Shown one piece after another: positions 1-8,302 of a stretch of DNA of 64,000 nt. Location: NCBI GenBank assembly GCA_963700185.1, contig CAVOWP010000019.1:12252-76251 (forward strand), written 5' to 3'. The position numbers were made by a program, and so were the translations under genes. Source of the DNA: AP-15 sp963700185 (GTDB lineage Bacteria > Pseudomonadota > Alphaproteobacteria > ATCC43930 > CGMCC-115725). A model generated the notes under the pieces. It made no database searches, was not told where the DNA came from, and saw only the letters and a program-made list of their open reading frames with translations. Each line of letters starts with the position of its first letter. Within the stretch, counting starts at the first letter, position 1.

Positions 1-929
1 TAGACCAGACACGCGCGGCCGTTGCACGTCTTAAGCTCGATCTCGCGGACGCGGTGACAAAGCGTGACGCGATGCAGAAGGAGCTGGCTGCGGTCCCGGC
101 GATGCTGAGCGTCGAAAGAGCGCCGCAGATAATCGTCACCGGCGGCCGGCTTTCCCCAATCGACGAGCGACTGCAGGACCTCCGCCGCAACCTCGATACT
201 ATGCTGCTGAAGTATACCGAAGACCATCCGGATGTGAAGGCCGCTCGGAAGCAGATCGCACAGCTCGAGGCCGAGGCAGCGAAAGCGTCGGGCGGCGCTG
301 GAAAATCCGGCGGCGCGACGAAGGGTGAGGTCGCCAATTCGGTCTATGATCAGATCAAAGTCAGGCTGGTCGACGCCGAGGCGGCGGTGGCGGCCGAACA
401 GCGGCGGCTCGACGAGGCCCAATCAGATCAGGAACGGATCGAAAAAGTCGCTGCGTCGGCGCCAGGAGTGCTGGTGCAGGCACAGGACCTCGACCGCGAC
501 TACTCGGTTCTGAAGCGGAACTACCAGGAACTGGTGGCGCGGCGGGAGGCCACTCAGATCGCCAACGCCGCCGATACGAAAACCGAGAAGATCCAGTTCC
601 GCATCGTCGATCCGCCGCAAGTGCCGATCCTCCCGGCCGCTCCCAACCGGCCGATGCTGGTGTCGATGGTGCTGCTTTTCGGGATTGGCGGCGGCCTCGC
701 CGTGCCTTTGGCATTGACCCAGATCGACCGCTCGTTCGCCACCATCGGCCAGTTGCGCAACCTGGGGCTCCCGATACTCGGAAGCGTATCTCGGCTGTCG
801 CTCGGGGCGGCGCGGCGACGCGCTATGATCCAATTGGCGGGCGTATGCGCGAGCGCGTTCCTCTTGATCGCGGTATATGGAACCTTGATCGCCTTGAGCA
901 TGGGGCTCCATACGATGGGCATCTCTTAA
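1..929 (+). CDS. XrtA-system polysaccharide chain-length determinant (GNVR domain), 5' partial
   Basis: This is the C-terminal part of an inner-membrane polysaccharide co-polymerase that sets chain length of the exported polymer. The frame is open from base 3 with no stop upstream, so the gene begins before the window; a GTG at 54 is just an internal codon. The visible part is a long charged coiled coil rich in Ala, Glu and Lys, followed by a GNVR-like segment (VLKRNYQELVARREA) and two hydrophobic membrane segments near the C-terminus. That is the usual layout of Wzz/EpsF-type proteins in PEP-CTERM loci. Its stop codon directly abuts the ATG of the autokinase gene, so the two are translationally linked. 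Family assignment is from this layout and the neighbours. Confidence 0.85.
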   Translation, partial: DQTRAAVARLKLDLADAVTKRDAMQKELAAVPAMLSVERAPQIIVTGGRLSPIDERLQDLRRNLDTMLLKYTEDHPDVKAARKQIAQLEAEAAKASGGAGKSGGATKGEVANSVYDQIKVRLVDAEAAVAAEQRRLDEAQSDQERIEKVAASAPGVLVQAQDLDRDYSVLKRNYQELVARREATQIANAADTKTEKIQFRIVDPPQVPILPAAPNRPMLVSMVLLFGIGGGLAVPLALTQIDRSFATIGQLRNLGLPILGSVSRLSLGAARRRAMIQLAGVCASAFLLIAVYGTLIALSMGLHTMGIS

Positions 930-1826
930 ATGGTCGATACGGTTGGATTGATCGAAAGGGCGGCAGCACTGCTGCGCCAGCAAGAGGCTGTCGAGCCCGC
1001 CGCCCCCATCACGCCTCGCAAGGCGACCGGCGGACCGGCGCTAACGCCCACCGCTCCGGAGCTGGTGCTCGATCGCGGCAGGCTTGCCGGTTACGGGGTT
1101 GCGATTCCGTCAGCTGCGCGTTCGCGGACAGTAGAGGAATTCCGCCTCGTCAAGCGAAACCTGGTTGGCGCGTGGTCGCAGAGCGATTTGATGGCCGACC
1201 GTCGCGCAAGCCGGCTGATCATGGTGACCAGCGCACGGCCGGGCGAGGGCAAGACGTTCACCGCGCTCAATCTGGCTCTGGCATTCGCCTCCGAACGCAG
1301 CGTCAAGGCGCTGCTCGTCGATGTCGATACGCAACATTCCACCGTGCCGAAGATCCTCGGGATCGGGGAAGAAAAGGGCATCGTCGACGTGCTCGCGGGA
1401 GACCTCGAGTTACCGGAAGTGCTGATCCAGACCAACATTCCCAATCTGATGATCCTGCCGGCGGGACGGGGCGGACCGCATGTGCCCGAACTGCTGTCGA
1501 GCCGGGAAATGAGCGCTCTGTTGAACGAGATGACCCAGCGGCTTCCCGATCACTACCTCATCTTCGACACGCCGCCCTGCATGGCAAGCAGCGACGCCGC
1601 GGCGTTGGCACCCTTGGTCGGACAAATCGTGTTCGTCGTTGAAGCGAACAACACCCAGCAGGGAGAAATCGAGGCTGCACTCAGCACGCTCAGCACCTGT
1701 CCCCGGATCAGCCTTTTGCTGAACAAGAGCGATAGCCTGGCCGCCGAGCATTTTGGCTCCTACGGGTACAATTATCACTCCGCCGATAGCGGGAGCGATG
1801 AGCGGCATTCTGCCGAAATCGCGTAG
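930..1826 (+). CDS. CpsD/CapB-type tyrosine autokinase of the XrtA EPS locus
   Basis: Cytoplasmic P-loop tyrosine kinase that works with the upstream chain-length determinant to control polymer length and export. A Walker A motif (SARPGEGKT, residues about 101-109), a Walker A' strand (LLVDVDTQ) and a Walker B (YLIFDTPP) are all visible, in the order typical of BY-kinases. The C-terminus has a small tyrosine cluster (SYGYNYHS) that could be autophosphorylated, although it is shorter than in Wzc-type proteins. The protein is 298 aa, within the normal range for the stand-alone kinase. The start is the ATG immediately after the preceding stop. The next gene starts inside its 3' end (29-base overlap), which supports a single operon. 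Confidence 0.88.
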   Translation: MVDTVGLIERAAALLRQQEAVEPAAPITPRKATGGPALTPTAPELVLDRGRLAGYGVAIPSAARSRTVEEFRLVKRNLVGAWSQSDLMADRRASRLIMVTSARPGEGKTFTALNLALAFASERSVKALLVDVDTQHSTVPKILGIGEEKGIVDVLAGDLELPEVLIQTNIPNLMILPAGRGGPHVPELLSSREMSALLNEMTQRLPDHYLIFDTPPCMASSDAAALAPLVGQIVFVVEANNTQQGEIEAALSTLSTCPRISLLLNKSDSLAAEHFGSYGYNYHSADSGSDERHSAEIA

Positions 1827-3666
1827 GGGCCTTGCGGCAAGCGCATTTTGGCAGTGGCATTTTGCTCTGTGGCTCTTGCTGTTCTCCGGCGCCACAGCAG
1901 CGATCCCTGCGGCAGCGCAGACGAGCGAGGGCGGAGCACCGAGTTCATCGGGCGCGGGTCCCGAGGCTGGCCCGGCCGGCACCGGCGGCGAAACTGTCAC
2001 CGCGCCGGCGCTGCCCGGCCCGATACCCGATACCTTGCCGCCTCCGCCGATCGGCGGGTTTGGCCTTCCGAGCCCGACGGCGCCGCCCTATTCGGTCAAC
2101 AACCAACTCCCGACCCTGATCTCTCCTCCGACGCTCCGGCTGCAGCCCAGTGTTGGGGTCGTGCCGATCCAGGCCTATGATCCGAACGCGCCGGCTGTTC
2201 TCATCCGGCCAAATGCATCACTTGGCGAGACATTCTACGACAACGTAAATTATGTCCATTCCCCCAGGAAGTTCGCTGCCCTCACACAGCTCGGAGGGGG
2301 AGTGTCGGCTTCTGTCGACACACCGCGCCTGCAGGCCGTCGCGACTGGCGAGGCGAATGGAAACATTTACCTGCCGGGCTCGAACTCCAGCTTGAACCAA
2401 ATTTTCGGCAGCCTCTACGCGAACGGCCATGGCACGGTTTATCCCGATCTTTTCTATGTCGATGCTCAAAGCTTGATCACGCAGGGAAGCACTTTGCCTG
2501 GGTTTGGCTTTCAGAATTTGTCGACATTGCCGCGAAACCAACAGACTCAGCAATTCATCAACGTTGTCTCGCCCTATCTGATAAAATCATTCGGCCCCGT
2601 GGCCGATACCGAGCTGCGTTACACTTTCAGCTCGTCTAACTACGGCGGAAACACCACCGTCACAGCGTCACCGCTGGTGCCCGGTCTTGGCAGTCTTGCT
2701 TCCACGACTTTGAACGAGGGGACCTTCATCGCCGCTACGGGTGAGGATTTTCAAAAGGTGCTGGCGCGGTTTACGGCGGACGCCGCGGAACTCAATGGCT
2801 CACCCCTGAACCAGAGCACCCAGGTCAGTGCCTATAATGACTTCCAATACAGTTTTACCCCGGCTATCGCCGCACTCGGACGGGCCGGCTATCAGAACCT
2901 CCGCTATCCCGGTTCGCCGGCAGCGACGTTCGGCGGGGCGACCTGGCTTGCCGGCGGACGCATCGGAACTGTGGGGCCGGATCAGCCGGCCTATGTCGCC
3001 CTGCAATACGGCCGGCAGCAGGGGTCGTATGGGTTTACCGGATCGTCCCAGGTCAACATCACCCCCAGCATGGTTTTTAGCGCGAACCTGGTCCAGGGAA
3101 TATCCTCGCAAGGGCAGCTGTTCGCATCTAACCTTGCGAACTCCACACTCACCCCATCGGGAGCCATCGTCAATCAATCGACCGGTCTGCCAACGACTTT
3201 TTCCAGCCCGGGTTTGGGGCTGTCGAGTAGTGTATTCCGACAGCACCTGTTTAACGCCGGCGTCAGCGATGTGCTGCCACCGAACTATTATTCGCTTTTT
3301 GCGTTTTATACCGAACAGCAGCAGCTCTCTACGGCCGTCGCCGTTCCTACCAAGAGCCTCGGCGTGAATTTTATATATACGCGCGATATCAGGCCAGATG
3401 TCAGCGGTTCTGCTTCAATCGGCTTTGTCAACTCGGTCAATTCTCCGACCGTGGTGCCCGGGACAACGACCGTCAATTTTAACCAGACCACCAGTTTCGA
3501 CAGCGTTAACGCCACCCTCGGCCTCAACTATGTTCTGGCACGCAACCTGACGCTTTCGATCGTTTACAATTTTTCGTATACTACCAACGGGACCGTCCTC
3601 GTCGGCGGTCGCAACGGCGACGTATTCGCCAATCAACTGCAGTTTTTGTTAAGCAAGACGTTCTGA
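1798..3666 (+). CDS. Outer-membrane beta-barrel protein of the PEP-CTERM/EPS system
   Basis: Probable outer-membrane barrel, the expected exit component of XrtA-type polysaccharide clusters. From the ATG at 1798 (preceded by GGGAGCG) the product begins with a basic stretch and a signal peptide ending in an Ala-rich cleavage region (PAAAQ). A proline-rich linker follows, then about 500 residues of alternating Ser/Asn/Gly/aromatic strands. It ends in a C-terminal phenylalanine (LLSKTF), the usual barrel-assembly signal. An upstream in-frame ATG at 1753 would put 15 non-signal residues before the signal peptide, so it was not chosen. The assignment to the PEP-CTERM barrel family is by position between the autokinase and the ATPase plus the barrel features. 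Confidence 0.82.
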   Translation: MSGILPKSRRGLAASAFWQWHFALWLLLFSGATAAIPAAAQTSEGGAPSSSGAGPEAGPAGTGGETVTAPALPGPIPDTLPPPPIGGFGLPSPTAPPYSVNNQLPTLISPPTLRLQPSVGVVPIQAYDPNAPAVLIRPNASLGETFYDNVNYVHSPRKFAALTQLGGGVSASVDTPRLQAVATGEANGNIYLPGSNSSLNQIFGSLYANGHGTVYPDLFYVDAQSLITQGSTLPGFGFQNLSTLPRNQQTQQFINVVSPYLIKSFGPVADTELRYTFSSSNYGGNTTVTASPLVPGLGSLASTTLNEGTFIAATGEDFQKVLARFTADAAELNGSPLNQSTQVSAYNDFQYSFTPAIAALGRAGYQNLRYPGSPAATFGGATWLAGGRIGTVGPDQPAYVALQYGRQQGSYGFTGSSQVNITPSMVFSANLVQGISSQGQLFASNLANSTLTPSGAIVNQSTGLPTTFSSPGLGLSSSVFRQHLFNAGVSDVLPPNYYSLFAFYTEQQQLSTAVAVPTKSLGVNFIYTRDIRPDVSGSASIGFVNSVNSPTVVPGTTTVNFNQTTSFDSVNATLGLNYVLARNLTLSIVYNFSYTTNGTVLVGGRNGDVFANQLQFLLSKTF

Positions 3667-3671
3667 GGACG

Positions 3672-4664
3672 ATGTACGCCAAATTCTACGGGCTTGCGAT
3701 ACCGCCGTTTCAGCTCACTCCGGATGCGCGTTTCTTTTATGAAAGCACGGTGCACCGGCAGGCGATGGCCTATCTGGTATATGGTCTGCACCACGCCGAA
3801 GGCTTCATCATCATCACCGGGGAAGTCGGGGCCGGAAAGACGATCCTGGTTGAAAATCTGCTGTCGACAATCGACCAAAGCAGTTTCATCATTGCCAAGA
3901 TCGTGACGACCCAGCTGGCCGGCGACGACCTGCTGCATCTGGTTGCGGGCGGCTTTGGCATCGCCAAAGAGGGACTGGCCAAAGGGTCGCTGCTGCAGCG
4001 CATCACCGACTTCGCATTGGCGCAGCAGCGCAACGGCCGACGCGTCTTGCTGATCGTCGACGAAGCGCAGAACCTGTCCTTCGAGGCCCTCGAAGAGCTG
4101 CGCATGCTGTCCAACATCGTAGTCGACAATACGATGGCTTTGCAGAGCTTTCTGCTCGGGCAGCCCCAGTTCCGCGCAATCCTCGGCAGTCCACGGTTGG
4201 AGCAATTGCGGCAACGAGTAACCGCGGCCTACCATTTGGGGCCGTTGAGCGAAGCCGAGACCAAGGCCTATGTCGAGCACCGGCTGCGCCGAGCCGATTG
4301 GAAGGGAAATCCGCAATTCACCGAAGATTGCTTTCCGCTGATTTACCGGCACACCGGAGGCGTACCTCGGCAGATTAATACCTTGTGTTCGAGACTGCTG
4401 CTCTTCGGCTTCTTGGAGCAGCTTCATACGCTTCAGGGCGATGCAGTCGACAAAGTGGCCAAAGACCTGCGCGAAGAAATCGCCGTCGTCACGACCGAGC
4501 CCGTCGGGGGTTTGGCCGCCGGCCAGCCCAACGGGAAATCGGAGGCGGTCTCGCAAATAGCCGAGCGCGTCAGCGTGCTCGAACAACATGTCGATCGGCA
4601 CGGACGCGTCATCAAGCGCGCGATTGAAATCGCGGCCAGCTATTTCCAAAGCGACCGGCCGTGA
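3672..4664 (+). CDS. XrtA/PEP-CTERM-associated AAA ATPase (ExeA-like)
   Basis: Cytoplasmic ATPase of the ExeA/GspA type that always accompanies exosortase A loci; its exact task is unknown but it is thought to energise assembly or export. The N-terminus (MYAKFYGLAIPPFQLTPD) is diagnostic. Walker A is GEVGAGKT at residues 50-57 and Walker B is VLLIVDEAQ around residues 125-133, followed by sensor-type arginines. The length of 330 aa is normal. It begins five bases after the barrel stop. Its stop overlaps the GTG start of the deacetylase gene by four bases (GTGA), a classical coupling signal. Confidence 0.9.
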   Translation: MYAKFYGLAIPPFQLTPDARFFYESTVHRQAMAYLVYGLHHAEGFIIITGEVGAGKTILVENLLSTIDQSSFIIAKIVTTQLAGDDLLHLVAGGFGIAKEGLAKGSLLQRITDFALAQQRNGRRVLLIVDEAQNLSFEALEELRMLSNIVVDNTMALQSFLLGQPQFRAILGSPRLEQLRQRVTAAYHLGPLSEAETKAYVEHRLRRADWKGNPQFTEDCFPLIYRHTGGVPRQINTLCSRLLLFGFLEQLHTLQGDAVDKVAKDLREEIAVVTTEPVGGLAAGQPNGKSEAVSQIAERVSVLEQHVDRHGRVIKRAIEIAASYFQSDRP

Positions 4665-5650
4665 GTGAGCCGGCCGGCGCGCTGCGGCAATCGACTGGCG
4701 AGTGGCTGGAACAGGCTGCGGTCGCTCGGCCGGTCGAAAAATCTTCCCGCGCGCCGATGCGCTGCGCTTTCGCCAACGCAATGACGATCGACGTCGAGGA
4801 TTATTTTCAGGTCGAAGCCTTCGCCTCGACGATTGACCGCAGCGATTGGGAAAGCCTGCCGCGCCGGGTAGAGCGCAACACCGAGCGCCTGCTCCGGATC
4901 CTGGCCGAGAACGGGGTCGAGGCGACCTTCTTCATACTTGGATGGGTGGCCGAGCGGCATCCGCAGCTGGTGCGACGCGTGGTGGCGGAAGGGCATGAGC
5001 TGGCGAGCCATGGCTCCGGCCATTTGCGGGTAGATCGCCAATCACCGGAAGAATTTCGTGACGACGTGCGCCGCTCGAAGCGGGTTCTCGAGGATTTCGG
5101 CGGCGTTCCGGTCCGCGGCTATCGCGCTCCGACCTTCTCGATCGGCGGCGGCAGCAAATGGGCCCACACGATCCTCGCGGAAGAGGGTTACTGCTACAGC
5201 TCCAGCGTGTACCCGGTGAAGCATGACCTCTACGGGACGCCGGAGGCGCCGCGAACGCCTTTTTTACCGGTGCCGGGCATGCTGGAGATCCCGCTGACCT
5301 CGGTCAGGATCCTGGGAGTCGACATGCCCGCCTCGGGTGGCGGCTATTTTCGCCTGCTGCCTTATCCGGTGACCAGAGGACTCTTGAACTATGCGAGGCG
5401 CGTCAACCGCTCGCCAGCTGTTTTTTATCTGCACCCTTGGGAGATCGATCCTGAGCAGCCCCGTCAGCAATCGGCACCGTGGAAATCGCGGTTTCGCCAT
5501 TACTTGAACCTGGATCGCACCGAACCGCGGCTGCGGCGTCTGCTTCGCAATTTTACCTGGACGCGGATGGATCGGCTTTTTCTGAGCGACGAGAGAGGGC
5601 CGTTTCCGGCCATCGCCTCTTGGACGGATCGCAAGCAACCCTCGCCGTAA
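4661..5650 (+). CDS. Polysaccharide deacetylase with DUF3473 (XrtA locus)
   Basis: NodB-type carbohydrate esterase expected to remove acetyl groups from the nascent exopolysaccharide. The catalytic core starts at MTIDVEDYFQVEAF (residues 41-54), where the Asp-Glu-Asp stretch carries the metal/base aspartates. The metal-binding SHGSGH motif follows at about residues 116-121, then RGYRAPTFS. The C-terminal 100 residues with the FYLHPWEID motif match the DUF3473 extension specific to PEP-CTERM loci. The start is a GTG overlapping the ATPase stop; an internal ATG about 32 codons later is an alternative. No signal peptide is seen, so it probably acts on the cytoplasmic side or on lipid-linked intermediates. 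Confidence 0.9.
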   Translation: MSEPAGALRQSTGEWLEQAAVARPVEKSSRAPMRCAFANAMTIDVEDYFQVEAFASTIDRSDWESLPRRVERNTERLLRILAENGVEATFFILGWVAERHPQLVRRVVAEGHELASHGSGHLRVDRQSPEEFRDDVRRSKRVLEDFGGVPVRGYRAPTFSIGGGSKWAHTILAEEGYCYSSSVYPVKHDLYGTPEAPRTPFLPVPGMLEIPLTSVRILGVDMPASGGGYFRLLPYPVTRGLLNYARRVNRSPAVFYLHPWEIDPEQPRQQSAPWKSRFRHYLNLDRTEPRLRRLLRNFTWTRMDRLFLSDERGPFPAIASWTDRKQPSP

Positions 5651-6666
5651 GATCCTTTCGACCCGGTGACGAGCAACGCTGGGACGAGTTCGTGCTCGCT
5701 CATCCGGGCGCAACGTTCTTTCATCTTGCCGGGTGGAGGCGGGTTCTCGAGCGGGCTTTCCGCCATCCGACCCATTATCTGCTCGCCGAGCGCGGCGAGA
5801 CCATCACGGGTGTCTTGCCGCTCACCCATGTAAAGTCCCTGCTGTTCGGTTCGTCTCTGATATCGAATGCCTTCGCGGTGCGCGGCGGCCCGATCGCCGC
5901 CGATGACGAGAGCCTTCGCGCGCTCGAAGGCGAGGCCGTCCGGCTGATGGAGGTCCTCGGCGTCCCGGTGCTCGAATTGCGCGATTTCTCAGCCAGCCGG
6001 GGCGATTGGCCGAGCAAACCGGGGCTCTACGCGACATTTCGGCGGGAGATCGATCCGACGGTCGAGCGCAATATGACAGCGATACCGCGCAAGCAGCGGG
6101 CGATGGTGCGCAAAGGCATGCGCCACGAGTTGCGTTCGGAAATCGACGACGGCGTCGACCGGCTGTATCGCATTTACGCCGAAAGCGTTCGCAACCTCGG
6201 CACGCCCGTCTTCGCCAAATCCTATTTTCGCATTCTTAAGGATGAATTTCCGAACTCGTCCGACATCGTTACGATATCATCCGGCGGCAAAGCAATCGCA
6301 TCGGTGCTGAACTTCTATTTTCGCGACGAGGTCTTGCCGTTTTACGGAGGCGGCATAGCCGCGGCGCGGCAGCTTGCCGCCAATGATTTCATGTATTGGG
6401 AAGTGATGCGCAGAGCGTGTGAACGGGGATATCGCATCTTCGATTTCGGCCGCAGCAAAATCGGCACAGGTTCTTACGCGTTCAAATGCAACTGGGGATT
6501 TAAACCGAGCCCGCTCGTCTATCAATTCCGCTTGGCGGGCGGGAGTTCGGTGCCGGATTTGAACCCCCTCAACCCGAAACTTGCCCTTTTTATCGCGGCT
6601 TGGAAACGCTTGCCCTTAATGGTCGCGGCCCGCCTCGGCCCGCTGATCGTGAGGGGTATCGGCTGA
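5620..6666 (+). CDS. FemAB-like GNAT protein of the XrtA/PEP-CTERM locus
   Basis: Acyltransferase of the FemAB/GNAT fold found in nearly every exosortase A cluster. The recipient is unknown and may be the polysaccharide or a lipid carrier. Visible landmarks are HPGATFFHLAGWRRVLERAF near the N-terminus and FDFGRSKIGTGSYAFKCNWG near the C-terminus, both typical of this subfamily. No ATG gives a sensible length. An ATG at 5479 would overlap the deacetylase by 172 bases, so a TTG at 5620 (348 aa, 31-base overlap) is preferred. The ribosome binding site is weak, consistent with translational coupling to the upstream gene. Confidence 0.82.
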   Translation: MDGSQATLAVRSFRPGDEQRWDEFVLAHPGATFFHLAGWRRVLERAFRHPTHYLLAERGETITGVLPLTHVKSLLFGSSLISNAFAVRGGPIAADDESLRALEGEAVRLMEVLGVPVLELRDFSASRGDWPSKPGLYATFRREIDPTVERNMTAIPRKQRAMVRKGMRHELRSEIDDGVDRLYRIYAESVRNLGTPVFAKSYFRILKDEFPNSSDIVTISSGGKAIASVLNFYFRDEVLPFYGGGIAAARQLAANDFMYWEVMRRACERGYRIFDFGRSKIGTGSYAFKCNWGFKPSPLVYQFRLAGGSSVPDLNPLNPKLALFIAAWKRLPLMVAARLGPLIVRGIG

Positions 6667-6735
6667 TATGCAGGATTTGTCTTGTTGCTGAGGCGCTCCC
6701 CCGCGGGAACCAAGCCGGCAAGAGAGGAGCGCAGC

Positions 6736-8286
6736 GTGACGGGGCTCCGTTCGGCTCTGAACAGGCGACCAGTCGCCGGTTTGGTGGTCGCGCCCGGATG
6801 GCGGCCGGCGCTGGTCTCTATCGGCATCGCCGCCCTGGTCTTCGGCATCGTATTCCAACGCGAGATCGGCGGGGCCGTCCAAGTTTGGATCGGGTCGACC
6901 GCTTACACTCATTGCTTTTTGATTATCCCGCTGGCCGGCTTTCTCTTGTGGGAACGGCGCGCGGTCGTCGCATCGGTGTCGCCGAGCCCGACCCTCTGGC
7001 CGTTGCTCGCGATGCCCGTCCTCTCCGGGCTGTGGCTGATCGCCGCCATTCTCGACATCCAAGAAGCCCGCCAAATTCTGCTGGTCGCGATGTTCGAGGT
7101 GGTAGTGCTGGTGGCGCTCGGCCCGCGCATCTTCCGGTTATTGCTGGCGCCGCTGCTGTTTCTGTTTTTTCTCGTCCCGAGCGGGGCTTTTCTCGTTCCT
7201 ACGCTGCAGAAGATCACCGCCCAGATTAGTGTCGCCGGACTGGAATTGCTTCACATTCCAGTCTTCTCCGACGGGTTCATGATTGAGATACCGGAGGGTA
7301 CCTTCGAGGTCGCAGAAGCTTGCGCCGGGCTGCGCTTTCTGATCGCCTCCATTGTTTTCGGATGCTTCTTCGCCGTGGTCATGTACCAGAGCGTCATCAG
7401 AAGAGCCCTGTTCATCACGTTGTCGCTGGTCGTGCCGATCGCCGCCAATGGGATGCGGGCGCTTGGGATCATCGTGTTGGCGCATCTCGAGGGCAGCGCG
7501 GCGGCGGTCGAAGCCGACCACGTCCTCTACGGCTGGTTCTTCTTCACGTTGGTCATCATCATCCTGATTGCGATCGGAATGACGTTTGCAGAGAAGATCT
7601 ACCGGCGCATTCCGACGCGTTCGACGGGATGGTCGAAGCCTGCGGCTTGGCGATTTGCGACAGCGATCTCGGCAGCCCTTCTGCTCGCGCTGGCCGGTCC
7701 GGCCTATGCGGCCCGATTGAATGCTCTCTACCCGCCTTCTCCGCTTGCCGCTGCGCACTCGCCTCTGATTGCGGCGCCCTGGCAAGGCCTGTCTGACCCT
7801 GCGGCGGTCTGGCATCCGGCGGTATACGGCGCCGAGCGGGAGTTCCTCGACGGGTTCGAGGAGCCAGGGTCCGGGGTCGTCATCCGCTATGTCGCGCTCT
7901 ATCGGCTACGAGCCGGCGGCGACGCGCTGACCAAGACTGGAAATCGTCTGGCCGACGATAAGCGATGGCACATCACCGAGTACGGCCGGGCCGAAGCCAT
8001 CTTGGGTAGCAAGCCGGTCACGGTGGCGAGCACGCAGATCGTCAGCGGACAGCGCCACCGTCTGGTATGGTCCTTCTATGTCGTGGACGGCAGAATTACC
8101 GCCGGGCTCATCGAGACAAAGCTGTTGCGGGCGCGTGCCGTCCTCGTCGATCGCGAGCCTGTGGGTGCGTTTGTCGCGATCTCCGCGAGCATGGACGACC
8201 CAAAAGACCCGGCGGAACAACAGCTCGAGCGCTTCTTGGCGGCAAGCCAGCCTCCCACCGAGTATGTCGCGGCGCTCCGCAGGTGA
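6736..8286 (+). CDS. xrtA: Exosortase A fused to EpsI domain
   Basis: Multi-pass inner-membrane cysteine protease/transpeptidase that recognises PEP-CTERM tails, with a periplasmic EpsI domain fused at the C-terminus. About eight hydrophobic segments span residues 15-300. The catalytic Cys lies in EACAGLRF (about residue 196), the conserved Arg in NGMRALGI (about 241) and the His in LAHLEG (about 250). After residue 340 the EpsI-like region contains PWQGLSDPAAVWHPAVYGA, the usual W-rich signature. The GTG at 6736 is chosen because GAGAGGAG precedes it at a good distance; a TTG at 6682 is possible. It is the last gene of the first EPS operon. No substrate with a PEP-CTERM tail is in this window. 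Confidence 0.92.
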   Translation: MTGLRSALNRRPVAGLVVAPGWRPALVSIGIAALVFGIVFQREIGGAVQVWIGSTAYTHCFLIIPLAGFLLWERRAVVASVSPSPTLWPLLAMPVLSGLWLIAAILDIQEARQILLVAMFEVVVLVALGPRIFRLLLAPLLFLFFLVPSGAFLVPTLQKITAQISVAGLELLHIPVFSDGFMIEIPEGTFEVAEACAGLRFLIASIVFGCFFAVVMYQSVIRRALFITLSLVVPIAANGMRALGIIVLAHLEGSAAAVEADHVLYGWFFFTLVIIILIAIGMTFAEKIYRRIPTRSTGWSKPAAWRFATAISAALLLALAGPAYAARLNALYPPSPLAAAHSPLIAAPWQGLSDPAAVWHPAVYGAEREFLDGFEEPGSGVVIRYVALYRLRAGGDALTKTGNRLADDKRWHITEYGRAEAILGSKPVTVASTQIVSGQRHRLVWSFYVVDGRITAGLIETKLLRARAVLVDREPVGAFVAISASMDDPKDPAEQQLERFLAASQPPTEYVAALRR

Positions 8287-8302
8287 ACTTGCGGAACCGC
8301 GC

